From the NCBI RefSeq assembly GCF_009696315.1, contig NZ_VUMG01000002.1, forward strand, positions 674,562 to 738,561: 64,000 nt of DNA. Direction: 5' to 3'. Positions 40,604 to 48,885 of this stretch are shown here, one piece after another. Numbering within the stretch: the stretch's first letter is position 1; the number at the start of each line of letters is the position of its first letter. Source of the stretch: Cutibacterium porci. Its GTDB lineage: Bacteria; Actinomycetota; Actinomycetes; Propionibacteriales; Propionibacteriaceae. A model generated the notes under the pieces. It saw only the letters and a program-made list of their open reading frames with translations. It searched no databases and was not told where the DNA came from. Both the position numbers and the translations under genes were made by a program.

Positions 40604-42403
40604 ATGACGCTGTCGTCACATCAATCTACCGTGTCAGATATGAGTGCTGCGCCCCTTCAACCGTCGTTCGACGATGTGGGCACTGCACTATCTGACGTCA
40701 CATTTTGCGTCGTCGATCTTGAAACCACTGGCACTGGCAAGGATGCCGAGATCACCGAGATCGGCGCTGTGAAGGTGCGCGGAGGCTGTGTTGACGGCGA
40801 GTTTCACACCCTCGTGTGCCCAACCGAGCCCATCCCAGCGTCAGTGCAAGTTCTCACAGGCATCACGAACGCGATGGTGCGCCCAGCCCCACCGTTACGC
40901 GCCGTTTTGCCCAGCTGGTCAGAGTTTTCCCGCAGCACGGTACTCGTGGCGCACAATGCTCGTTTCGATGTTGGTTTCCTCCAGCGAGCGTATGCCCAGC
41001 ATGGCTATCCCTGGCAAAACCCATTCGTCGTCGACACCCTCGCGCTCGCTCGGTCAGTGCTGTCTCGAGGAGAAGTACGAAACTACAAGCTGAGCACTCT
41101 GTCTCAGCTCTTCCGCACTACGACGACGCCTTCCCACCGCGCCCTTGACGACGCAAGGGCCACTGTCGACGTCCTCCACGGACTGATCGAAAGAGTCGGA
41201 AACCTCGACGTGACCACCCTGGAAGACCTTATGGACATAACCCATCGGGTACCCGAATCCCGGCGCCGCCGACGGGTGTGGGCGAAGAATCTTCCAGAGG
41301 GCCCCGGAGTCTATTGGTTCTGCTTGGACAAGCCAGCTCCCGCGCAACCGGAGGTCCTTTATGTGGGCAAGTCCGTCAATATCCGACGCCGGGTATCCCA
41401 ATACTTCACCGCGTCAGAGACGCGACGTCGCATGGATGAGATGGTGCGGATAGCAACTGGCGTCAAAGCTCGCGAGTGCTCAACCCAGCTCGAAGCAGGG
41501 GTACGAGAACTACGCCTCATTGACGCCCACCAACCGCGTTACAACCGCAGGTCCCGTCGGCAGGGATCGGTATGGTGGGTCGCCCTGACGCCTGAGGCAC
41601 ATCCACGACCCTCCGTCGTGCGGCGAGCCGACCGGGATTCCCAACCGCCGTGGGGACCTTTCACCAGCCGCCGGGCAGCGACTCGCGCGGCCATCGTGAT
41701 GGCTGAAGCGTTCGGTCTGCGGCAGTGCAGTGGGCCGGTCTCACAACACCCAGACGGGTGTCCGTTAGCAGAGATGGGCCACTGCTCAGCCCCATGCGTG
41801 AACCCCCACGTGGACTACTCCGCCATCGTCGACCGTGCCCGGCTCGCTATGACGACAGACGTTCGCGACCTCACTGATCGGCTGGCCCACCGCATCGCAC
41901 ACTTGTCCGCCGCAGAGCGCTTTGAAGATGCGGCAGAGTTCACTGACGACGCCAAGGAGGTGCTGCGCGCCACCCGGCGTCGTTCCCGCCTCATCTCGCT
42001 GGCATCGTGTCCTCAGATCGTCGCAGCGCGGCGAAATGGCGCTTTTTGGGAGATCCACGTCATCCGTCATGGACGCCTTGCTGGTGCTGGACGATGCCGT
42101 GTGAACACAGATCCGATGCCCGTCATCGACGCGGTGTGCGCCACCGCGGAATCTGTCTGCCGCCCACCGTCTGGAATACCGGCCTGTACCATCGAAGAAG
42201 CCGAATTAGTGGCGTCTTGGTTTGAAGAACCCGGAGTGCGTCTGGTTGACATCGTCGGGGAATGGTCCTGGCCCGCCCACAGCTGGATGGACACTCACGA
42301 TCTTGCCGCCCGGGTGGCCGCGTTACATCACCCAGGCCACGACGAGAGCAGCAAGGCAGACAGCCAAAATTGCCAGCCCAGCTCCCACCTGGCGCCGATA
42401 TGA
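40604..42403 (+). CDS. DnaQ-UvrC fusion: DEDDh exonuclease with GIY-YIG domain
   Basis: A 599-residue two-domain protein. Residues about 28-205 are a DnaQ-type 3'-5' exonuclease with VDLETTGTG (D-x-E), HNARFDVGFL and HRALDDARATVD, giving DEDDh. Residues about 225-320 are a GIY-YIG domain like UvrC (GPGVYWFCL, VLYVGKSVNIRRRVSQYF). A UvrB-binding-like segment, AERFEDAAEF, lies near 440. It lacks the full UvrC C-terminal nuclease/HhH region. The fusion is known in actinobacteria (e.g. Rv2191) and a repair role is inferred. The C-terminus overlaps the convergent rhomboid gene by 81 bases. Confidence 0.88.
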   Translation: MTLSSHQSTVSDMSAAPLQPSFDDVGTALSDVTFCVVDLETTGTGKDAEITEIGAVKVRGGCVDGEFHTLVCPTEPIPASVQVLTGITNAMVRPAPPLRAVLPSWSEFSRSTVLVAHNARFDVGFLQRAYAQHGYPWQNPFVVDTLALARSVLSRGEVRNYKLSTLSQLFRTTTTPSHRALDDARATVDVLHGLIERVGNLDVTTLEDLMDITHRVPESRRRRRVWAKNLPEGPGVYWFCLDKPAPAQPEVLYVGKSVNIRRRVSQYFTASETRRRMDEMVRIATGVKARECSTQLEAGVRELRLIDAHQPRYNRRSRRQGSVWWVALTPEAHPRPSVVRRADRDSQPPWGPFTSRRAATRAAIVMAEAFGLRQCSGPVSQHPDGCPLAEMGHCSAPCVNPHVDYSAIVDRARLAMTTDVRDLTDRLAHRIAHLSAAERFEDAAEFTDDAKEVLRATRRRSRLISLASCPQIVAARRNGAFWEIHVIRHGRLAGAGRCRVNTDPMPVIDAVCATAESVCRPPSGIPACTIEEAELVASWFEEPGVRLVDIVGEWSWPAHSWMDTHDLAARVAALHHPGHDESSKADSQNCQPSSHLAPI

Positions 42404-42967
42404 CGACCACCGAGTCTGCAACCACGCCCAGCCGGAAACGGCGCCCACAACGACCGCGCCGATGTCAGCAATCCACGTTGTTGAGCCAACGATGATCGCC
42501 CAGATAATGAAAATCGTGAGTAACACGATGTCGGCACGAATGTCCTGCTGCTGAACATATTTGACAACGGTCGATGCCGCCATCAAGCCGAAAAGACCGC
42601 ACATCGAGCCCTCAAAAGAGAACGGCACCCCGGCCAGGGTAATGGCCGTCGATCCACCCACACCGCATATCAGATATAAGACGGCAAACTGTACTGAGCC
42701 GATCATGGGTTCAATCTGGTGACCGATGAGGACCAGGAGCAGGCCAGTCAGCACCGCACTCATAATCGAGGAGGTCGTCAGGGCAAAGACGAGTGGTCGC
42801 CAAACCTGGAAATCAAAATCTGGAGCCGCCCCTGAGGCTAACAGCGAGGCCAACGGCGTTGCCCGCGCGGCGAGCGCAATGAGCACGGTGACGACGGCAA
42901 TAGCTACCGACGCCGGACACCTCATAGGGGCCGGACGGACGGGGTGCTCACTCCAGCGGTCGGGCAT
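42323..42967 (-). CDS. Rhomboid-like membrane protein lacking catalytic residues
   Basis: A 214-residue protein with six hydrophobic helices. The fourth-helix region SMCGLFGLMAAS aligns with the GASGAIFGL active-site segment of rhomboid proteases, but the serine position is Met (GSMCG), and the histidine of the later AHLGG segment is Asp (WIADIGAVVVG). Thus a pseudoprotease or a chaperone-like role is inferred. It starts at the ATG at 42967 after AGAGGAG. It converges with the DnaQ-UvrC gene, with an 81-base overlap. Confidence 0.75.
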   Translation of the reverse strand: MPDRWSEHPVRPAPMRCPASVAIAVVTVLIALAARATPLASLLASGAAPDFDFQVWRPLVFALTTSSIMSAVLTGLLLVLIGHQIEPMIGSVQFAVLYLICGVGGSTAITLAGVPFSFEGSMCGLFGLMAASTVVKYVQQQDIRADIVLLTIFIIWAIIVGSTTWIADIGAVVVGAVSGWAWLQTRWSSYRRQVGAGLAILAVCLAALVVAWVM

Positions 42968-43021
42968 GTATCTCCTCTGGCTCGATGGCCATTGATGATG
43001 AGGGAATCAGGATACGGGCAG

Positions 43022-43045
43022 CCCCGAGGCGCAACGGCCTCGGGG
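43022..43045 (-). terminator. Terminator hairpin downstream of the cyclophilin gene
   Basis: A perfect 9-base GC-rich stem, 43022-43030 with 43037-43045, closes a 6-base loop. It lies 22 bases after the cyclophilin stop on the minus strand. Confidence 0.7.
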
Positions 43046-43067
43046 AGCATTCCCGTCAGGCTGACTC

Positions 43068-43580
43068 TCAGGCCAGTTCGACACTCTCGATGACGACCGG
43101 CTCGACTGGACGGTCCATTCGCCCGGTGCGAACGTGAGCAATCTCGTCGACGACCTTTCGGGACTCTTCGTCGGCAACTTCACCAAAAATGGTGTGACGG
43201 CGGTTGAGGTGTGGGGTCGGGGCAACGGTGATGAAGAACTGGGACCCGTTAGTGCCCGGACCGGCATTGGCCATAGCCAGCAGGTACGGCTTGGAGAACG
43301 TGAGTTCCGGATGGAACTCGTCAGCGAATTGGTATCCAGGTCCTCCAGTGCCGGTCCCAAGTGGGCAGCCGCCTTGAATCATGAACCCGTCAATGACCCG
43401 ATGGAAGGTCAAACCATCGTAGAACTTACCGGTAGTTGGCTTGCCGGTGTGCGGATCGATGTACTCCTTCGTGCCACCGGCCAAACCGACAAAGTTGTCG
43501 ACGGTCTTGGGGGCCTGATCGGCAAAGAGACGAAGAACGATGTCGCCGTGATTGGTGCGCAGAGTCGCGGTAGAGGCCAC
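43068..43580 (-). CDS. Peptidyl-prolyl cis-trans isomerase, cyclophilin type
   Basis: A 170-residue cytoplasmic cyclophilin without a signal peptide. Active-site segments are [13 protein letters not shown] (catalytic Arg), [12 protein letters not shown] and HTIFGEV. It starts at the GTG at 43580 following GGAAGG. It probably helps folding of proline-containing proteins. It is a single gene with its own hairpin terminator. Confidence 0.94.
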   Translation of the reverse strand: MASTATLRTNHGDIVLRLFADQAPKTVDNFVGLAGGTKEYIDPHTGKPTTGKFYDGLTFHRVIDGFMIQGGCPLGTGTGGPGYQFADEFHPELTFSKPYLLAMANAGPGTNGSQFFITVAPTPHLNRRHTIFGEVADEESRKVVDEIAHVRTGRMDRPVEPVVIESVELA

Positions 43581-43758
43581 CTGCTTGCCTTCCTATGAGA
43601 AACGATGTGGTCTATCCCAGAGTACTGACTCTCCCATCACGCCGATCGGAATTACTCGCCGTCACGGACAACCGTGAAACTCTGGTCTATGGGTGATTTG
43701 GTCGATACCGTGGGATGTGCTCGATCACGAGCCATATCCCATACGAATTGGAGGAACC

Positions 43759-44868
43759 GTGTCCTGCAAGAAGAAAGCTTCCCGCAAGACCGCCGCCGCA
43801 AGCAGCCCCAGCACGCTCAAGGAGCAGCGTGCCCAGGCGCTGGAGACCGCCGCCGCATACCTCGCCGCCGCCCAGGACAAGGCTGCTCCGTTGGCCGCGC
43901 AAGTCAACGACAAGATCAGTCCCCTAACTGATCAGATCTCCGACAAGATCGGCCCGCTCTCTGAAAAGCTCGGACCGCTTTCCGATCAGGCTGTCGAAGT
44001 CGGCAAGAAGGCCCTCGACGCTTCGAAGGGCTACACCCAGGAGAAGGTTGTCCCGGCTCTTCATCAAGCCTATGACACCTTCCAGAAGGACGTCCTACCC
44101 GAGCTTGAGGAGCGTGCCGGAAAGGTCGCTTCCCATCCTGCTGTTGAGGAAGCCGCCCGTCGTGGACAGGCCGCGTTCTCAGCCCTCAAGGGCGAGTCAA
44201 CCGAGTTGGCGGCCAAGGCGGGCATTGAAACAAAGTCAGTAAAGAAGGCCAAGCGTCGCGGCAAGGCCGGCAAAGTGTTCTGCACCCTGGCCATCCTCGG
44301 CGGCATTGGCGCTGCCGCAATTGTCGCCGGGCGTCGCCTCCTGAGCTCGTCTGATGACGGTTGGACGGCCCACGAGCCTAAGGTCACCTACTCGTGGACT
44401 CCTGGCGATCAAGACGCAGCCGACAAGCCCAGCCCGAAGACTGACGAGAAGCCGGCCCCCCAACCCGAGACCAGCCATGGCTCGAAGTCTGTTGCCAAGC
44501 CAGCCAAGGATGACGCCTCGGTTCCAGCCGATCCGGTTGCTACCATGGCCGACGAGGGCGGACCTGCTGCCGCTGCGTCGGAAACCACCGCCGAGACGGC
44601 TGCCTTCGTTGACGAAGGTGCCCGTTCCAAGACCACGACAAAGGATGGTGCCGTCAAGGCCCCCGACAACGACACAACGGGCGAGGCCGCAACGGCGACT
44701 TCATACGTCGGGGACAACCCGCCCGAGGGTTTCATCATTAAGGGCAACGATCGCTCGATGAAGTACCACGTTCCGGGCTCGGGCGGCTACGACCGCACTA
44801 TTGCTGATGTGTGGTTCGCCACGGAAGAGGCTGCCCAAGCTGCCGGGTTTACCAAAGCCCAGCGCTAA
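43759..44868 (+). CDS. Membrane-anchored coiled-coil protein with C-terminal sunset domain
   Basis: About 369 residues from the GTG at 43759, after a GGAGG site. Residues 20-150 are a helical, heptad-like region with repeated KISPLTDQ / KIGPLSEK / KLGPLSDQ units. One membrane helix follows near residue 180 (CTLAILGGIGAAAIVAG), then a long low-complexity Ala/Lys/Asp/Pro/Thr segment, and a C-terminal 45-residue module of the sunset type (FIIKGN...KYHVPGS...WFATEEAAQAAGF). The N-terminal repeats and the tail face opposite sides of the membrane if the helix is real. Function is unknown. Confidence 0.75.
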   Translation: MSCKKKASRKTAAASSPSTLKEQRAQALETAAAYLAAAQDKAAPLAAQVNDKISPLTDQISDKIGPLSEKLGPLSDQAVEVGKKALDASKGYTQEKVVPALHQAYDTFQKDVLPELEERAGKVASHPAVEEAARRGQAAFSALKGESTELAAKAGIETKSVKKAKRRGKAGKVFCTLAILGGIGAAAIVAGRRLLSSSDDGWTAHEPKVTYSWTPGDQDAADKPSPKTDEKPAPQPETSHGSKSVAKPAKDDASVPADPVATMADEGGPAAAASETTAETAAFVDEGARSKTTTKDGAVKAPDNDTTGEAATATSYVGDNPPEGFIIKGNDRSMKYHVPGSGGYDRTIADVWFATEEAAQAAGFTKAQR

Positions 44869-44880
44869 TCATCGCCCATA

Positions 44881-44918
44881 ACGGCGGGGCTTACCACTGC
44901 GGTGGTGAGCCCCGCCGT
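44881..44918 (+). terminator. Strong terminator hairpin after the sunset-domain gene
   Basis: Arms 44881-44897 and 44902-44918 pair at 16 of 17 positions around a 4-base loop, 12 bases after the stop. The hairpin is very GC-rich, without a U-tract. Confidence 0.75.
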
Positions 44919-45155
44919 CGCTGTGCGCCAGCGCCGGCATGGCCCGACCCTGAGGCGGCCAGCACGGGGAGTTCGAAACGCCGTAAACATATCCGCCATG
45001 CCATGTGAGAAATATCACATTTCATGACATGGTGTGTAACGGTTCGATAACAACGCCCCGCCGATGTCACAATCCGCGTCCGTAATGGCACTTATTCCGG
45101 TTAGAAGAGTGTTCACCTCGTGCGAGCACAAACCACCGACAGAAAGGCCTGTCAC

Positions 45156-45635
45156 ATGGTCGCTATAGATCTCGAGTCCTCGAAGACATCAACTGCATGG
45201 GTCGACGCCCGCTTTTTCTCCCTCCACGTCCGTTCTCTCGTTCACGAATGCCGCGTCCCGTGGCGTGTCATCGCCCTGCTCGCGCATGTCCCTAGCCGCG
45301 TCGTGCAGCGCCTCGCTGGCCAGGGAGATCGTCCTATTCACCGTATTCGCGTCATCGACGCTGTACGTATCCTCCGCATCAGCGCCGACGATATCGATGC
45401 AGCCCGCGAACGCGTCGTGCCAGCAGGAAGCACGCGTACCCGCCTTCTCGCCCTCCAGAAAGCCGGCTGCGATATTAATGAGCTCGCCGTCATGCTTGGC
45501 GTGACAATAACCCACACCGCGGACCTGCTCAGTGGGAAAGAAGAGCTCTGCACGGAGATGACGCGGCTGCGCGGTCGGGCCGCATGCCAGGCTCGCGGTC
45601 TACTCGCCACTGCCGAATCCATGACAACTCTGTGA
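45156..45635 (+). CDS. Hypothetical protein, possible helix-turn-helix
   Basis: About 159 residues from the ATG at 45156, preceded by GAAAGG. The middle (VPWRVIALLAHVPSRVVQRLAGQ) and the later CDINELAVMLGVTITHTADLLSG both have the helix-turn-helix rhythm, suggesting two DNA-binding-like units; this is inference from pattern. No family was recognised. It lies 9 bases upstream of the prepilin-peptidase-like gene, so they are probably cotranscribed. Confidence 0.6.
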   Translation: MVAIDLESSKTSTAWVDARFFSLHVRSLVHECRVPWRVIALLAHVPSRVVQRLAGQGDRPIHRIRVIDAVRILRISADDIDAARERVVPAGSTRTRLLALQKAGCDINELAVMLGVTITHTADLLSGKEELCTEMTRLRGRAACQARGLLATAESMTTL

Positions 45636-45644
45636 CCCGAAACA

Positions 45645-46355
45645 ATGTGGATTATCCTCGGCTGTGCGGTGGCTTGTGTCCTAGCAATATGGCATCTGCA
45701 CGTGACGGTCCCGCACCTCGTCGAGCCATCTGTCGAGGAGGTTGGTGACGCGGTGCTTGCGGTCAAGCCCCGGTACGACTCTCTTGCCACGTCACGGCGG
45801 ACTGTCATTGTCGCCATGACGGCGATCGCATGCGGGGCCGCATCAACTCTCGCGCCGCCGTGGGCGTGGGGCATGTGGTGGGTCTGGTCGGGATCGGTGA
45901 CAACCCTCGTCGCCGTCGATCATGCGACGACCTTCCTACCGCTGCCGCTATGGCGTCGCTGCATCGTCGAGGCTGGATTGGCCCTCGTCGCTGGGCTTGT
46001 CGCGACGCGCCCACCTCCCGGACGCTGGCTCGTTACGTGTGCTGTGATGTCAGCAGCATCAACAGGGTTTTTCTGGCTCATGTGGCGGCTCAGCTCATCC
46101 CTGGGGTATGGCGACGTCAGGCTTGCAGCGGGCACCGGTTTCCTGGCGGCAACGACGGCAGTGCCCGATTCACATCCCGACTTCATCGGCACCGGTATGA
46201 CGGCTCTGCTGTGCGTTACCGTCCTGGGAGCTGTCATAGCCATGACCGTCACTGTCATCCGCAAATATCGCCCCTCACCGTGGGGGTCCGTATTCGCCTA
46301 TGGCCCAGCTCTATGGGCGGGGCCATGGATGACATTAGCAATCAGTCTTGGGTAA
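45645..46355 (+). CDS. Prepilin peptidase-like protein (A24 family)
   Basis: A 236-residue membrane protein with about seven helices. The two aspartates of A24 peptidases are present: VDHATTFLPLP near residue 92 and GYGDVRLAAGTG near residue 154. It lacks the cysteine-rich methyltransferase domain of PilD, like the short actinobacterial enzymes. It would process type IV pilin-like or Flp/Tad signal peptides, but no pilus genes are in this window. It overlaps the convergent trpD by 14 bases. Confidence 0.82.
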   Translation: MWIILGCAVACVLAIWHLHVTVPHLVEPSVEEVGDAVLAVKPRYDSLATSRRTVIVAMTAIACGAASTLAPPWAWGMWWVWSGSVTTLVAVDHATTFLPLPLWRRCIVEAGLALVAGLVATRPPPGRWLVTCAVMSAASTGFFWLMWRLSSSLGYGDVRLAAGTGFLAATTAVPDSHPDFIGTGMTALLCVTVLGAVIAMTVTVIRKYRPSPWGSVFAYGPALWAGPWMTLAISLG

Positions 46356-47394
46356 CGGCGATCCAGCGATCGAGACAGTCTTCTGCCGCGCCCGAGTCAA
46401 TCGCTTGCGCGACACGCTCCAGCCTCTCGGCGAGCCGTGGAGCGATGTCGTCATCAACATGCAGCCCGTCATAGGCCAGCAGAGCTGCAGCTGCGTTGAG
46501 CAGCACGATGTCACGCACCGGACCACGCTCCCCCGCCAGCACCTTGCGCACGACACGAGCGTTGAACGTGGGGTCCCCACCGACAAGGTCGGTAGCGATG
46601 GCCGGCGCCAGCCCGAGCGCAGCCGGATCAATCTCGGTCTCAACAACTTTGCCGTCTGCAAGGACCCATACCTGGGACACCGTGGTCGTCGTCAACTCGT
46701 CAAGACCGTCTTCGCCATGGAAGACGAAGCCGCGCGTGCCTCGCGCTGCTAGCGCTTCCGCAACAAGAGGGGCCATGGAATCATCAGCAATCCCAATTGC
46801 TGCAGCATATGGACGAGCTGGATTTGTTAATGGTCCAAGAAGGTTGAAGGTGGTCTGAATGCCAAGTTCCTTGCGGGCAGGAGCAGCATGGCGCAAAGAC
46901 GCATGGTAGAGCGGTGCAAACAGGAACGCTATGCCGACCTCATCAAGGACGGCAGCCTGACGCTGCGGATCAATATCAACTCTGACGCCGAGGGCTTCCA
47001 AGCAATCTGCGGCACCACAGGCTGAACTAGCAGACCGGTTGCCGTGCTTGACGACTTTTGCGCCTGCGGCGGCAGCAACGATAGCTGCCATCGTGGAGAT
47101 ATTGACGGTGTTAGCTCGATCCCCGCCTGTGCCGACGATGTCGACCGCATCGCGATCCAACGTTACCGGGGTAGCCTGATCGATCATGCCGTCAGCCATG
47201 CCGGCAATCTCGTCGGCCGTCTCTCCCTTAGCCCGAAGTGCCACCGCAAAACCAGCGACCTGGACCGGGGTCAACTGCCCTGACAAAACACGTTCCATAG
47301 CTGCACTCGCAGTAGCGCGATCCATGTCGCGTCTGGCCACGAGATCGGCTAGAAGATCAGCCCAGGTAAATTCGTCGACGCGGTCTTCGGACAT
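46342..47394 (-). CDS. trpD: Anthranilate phosphoribosyltransferase
   Basis: Second step of tryptophan biosynthesis, joining anthranilate and PRPP. It has 350 residues. The PRPP-binding DIVGTGGDRANTVNIST lies near residue 85, KHGNRSASSACG near 115, and FLFAPLYHASLRHAAPARKELG near 160. It starts at 47394 after AAGGAG. It is detached from other trp genes here, as in M. tuberculosis. Confidence 0.95.
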   Translation of the reverse strand: MSEDRVDEFTWADLLADLVARRDMDRATASAAMERVLSGQLTPVQVAGFAVALRAKGETADEIAGMADGMIDQATPVTLDRDAVDIVGTGGDRANTVNISTMAAIVAAAAGAKVVKHGNRSASSACGAADCLEALGVRVDIDPQRQAAVLDEVGIAFLFAPLYHASLRHAAPARKELGIQTTFNLLGPLTNPARPYAAAIGIADDSMAPLVAEALAARGTRGFVFHGEDGLDELTTTTVSQVWVLADGKVVETEIDPAALGLAPAIATDLVGGDPTFNARVVRKVLAGERGPVRDIVLLNAAAALLAYDGLHVDDDIAPRLAERLERVAQAIDSGAAEDCLDRWIAVTQD

Positions 47395-47458
47395 AGAACT
47401 CCTTCGAGTTTCATAGTTGGTACAACGAGCGCGTAAAAACTTCAGGCGTCAGTGGTGC

Positions 47459-47502
47459 GTCGCAGGTTCACGCTGCTCAGGTCGCAGGTTCACGCTGCTC
47501 AG
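47459..47502. repeat. 22-base tandem duplication at the 3' end of the receiver gene
   Basis: GTCGCAGGTTCACGCTGCTCAG occurs twice in direct succession (47459-47480 and 47481-47502). The receiver-gene stop TGA (47477-47479) lies across the junction of the two units. Without the second unit the frame would read two more residues, so the duplication has shifted the C-terminus slightly. Confidence 0.8.
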
Positions 47503-47926
47503 CGTGCCTGGCATCGCTACGGGCACCGCGAATAACTGACGCCACCGTCTGCGGCAAGGCCACTGGATCAACAGGATGCGTAGCGATGGCATCTGCATGG
47601 GACCACGACGCCAACCACGCATCGGCGATGCGGGCCACCAATAAGACGACAGGTGGGCAATCCTCGACCTCGTCCTTGAGCTGGTGGCACACGCCCATCC
47701 CACCATAAGGAGCAGATTCGCCATCAGCGATCAAAACGTCATAATGGCCGCTGGCCACCGCGTCAACAACAGATGCCTGGGTAGCTGTCTCCACGACTTC
47801 AGCACGCGGAAGGTCGGGGGCAAACATCCCAGTCAACGCGAGCTTCACCTGCTCGCGGACAGTATGATCGTCGGAATAGACGAGAACCTTGAGAGCGTCC
47901 GACGGCTCCCCGTGCTTGTCGCCCAT
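47477..47926 (-). CDS. Orphan response-regulator receiver-like protein
   Basis: About 149 residues from the ATG at 47926, preceded by AAAGGG. It is a single receiver-like domain: acidic pair in YSDD near residue 18, acceptor Asp candidate in DVLIADGE near 66. The position of the conserved Lys is occupied by His (THPVDP). There is no output domain and no histidine kinase nearby. I recall similar proteins with HPLDP beside ctaE in other actinobacteria, so this is probably a family property. An in-frame TTG at 48028 could add a CxxC-x6-CxxC module (see findings). Confidence 0.75.
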   Translation of the reverse strand: MGDKHGEPSDALKVLVYSDDHTVREQVKLALTGMFAPDLPRAEVVETATQASVVDAVASGHYDVLIADGESAPYGGMGVCHQLKDEVEDCPPVVLLVARIADAWLASWSHADAIATHPVDPVALPQTVASVIRGARSDARHAEQREPAT

Positions 47927-48164
47927 GAGCGGCCCTTTCCCTCGACGGCGTGGGACTAACTGACATCCCGGACACAACCAGTACGTGCCACCGCAGATGT
48001 TACAACCTGAGCCCTCCTTTACGGACAATTTCGTCCTGCCTACTGAGACAGGCACGCCACGAGAGCCGACGCATCGACGCATTGTGCCATCTGGATCGGC
48101 GAATCCAACCCCGAATTGACCTGAACAACATGACCAATGACACATTTCCGGCCATAATGAGGCC

Positions 48165-48860
48165 GTGGCCACTTCAGCGCGAACATCACAACGACCGACG
48201 GGCGCCATACATCCGATCGCGCCGACGCGACTCAACGCGCCGGCAGGTCGTCCCGACGCCTTACCACTAGGCGTCTGGGTATGGCTAGCAAGCGAACTCA
48301 TGTTCTTCGCCGCACTCTTCGCGGCCTATTTCATGATTCGCCAGACGACCAGCGACATGGCCGCAGCGGGCCAGCAGACCCTCTGGCAAAGCGAGTCCTC
48401 TCACCTCGCAGTGGGGGCTGCCGCCGTTAACACTCTGATCCTGGTGTTGTCCTCGGTCACGTGCCAGATGGGTGTTCACGCCGCCGAGCATGGCCAGGTC
48501 AAGCGCACGAAAGGCCTCGGCGCAGTCACCTCATGGGGTATGCGCGAGTGGTACACCCTGACCTTCATCATGGGCGCGGTGTTCATCGCTGGGCAGGTCG
48601 CGGAGTACGTCACCCTCATCGGTGAAGGCCACACCATCTCCTCGAGCGTCTATTTCTCTGCCTTCTTCCTCGCTACTGGTTTCCACGGCTTGCACGTTAC
48701 TGGTGGCTTGATTCTGTTCTTATTTACCCTTGCCCGCACCTACATGGCTCGACGGTTCACCCACGAGCAAGCAGTCACGGCAATGGTCGTTTCCTACTAC
48801 TGGCACTTCGTTGACGTGGTGTGGATCATCCTGTTCTCGGTGATCTACATCGTGCGCTGA
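48165..48860 (+). CDS. ctaE: Cytochrome c oxidase subunit III
   Basis: A 231-residue membrane protein of the aa3-type oxidase with five hydrophobic segments. Typical features include [21 protein letters not shown], the glutamate of the E-x-I region, [10 protein letters not shown] and the final [16 protein letters not shown]. It starts at the GTG at 48165 after GAGG. It leads the operon ctaE-qcrC-qcrA-qcrB, the usual actinobacterial arrangement linking oxidase subunit III with the bc1 complex. Confidence 0.94.
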   Translation: MATSARTSQRPTGAIHPIAPTRLNAPAGRPDALPLGVWVWLASELMFFAALFAAYFMIRQTTSDMAAAGQQTLWQSESSHLAVGAAAVNTLILVLSSVTCQMGVHAAEHGQVKRTKGLGAVTSWGMREWYTLTFIMGAVFIAGQVAEYVTLIGEGHTISSSVYFSAFFLATGFHGLHVTGGLILFLFTLARTYMARRFTHEQAVTAMVVSYYWHFVDVVWIILFSVIYIVR

Positions 48861-48885
48861 TACCCCTACTCCGAGAAAGGTGACT

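Noticed and set aside
44919..45155. Small RNA or extra gene in the gap before 45156
   Set aside because: No convincing hairpin plus promoter pair and no coding frame with a ribosome-binding site; it is probably a promoter region.
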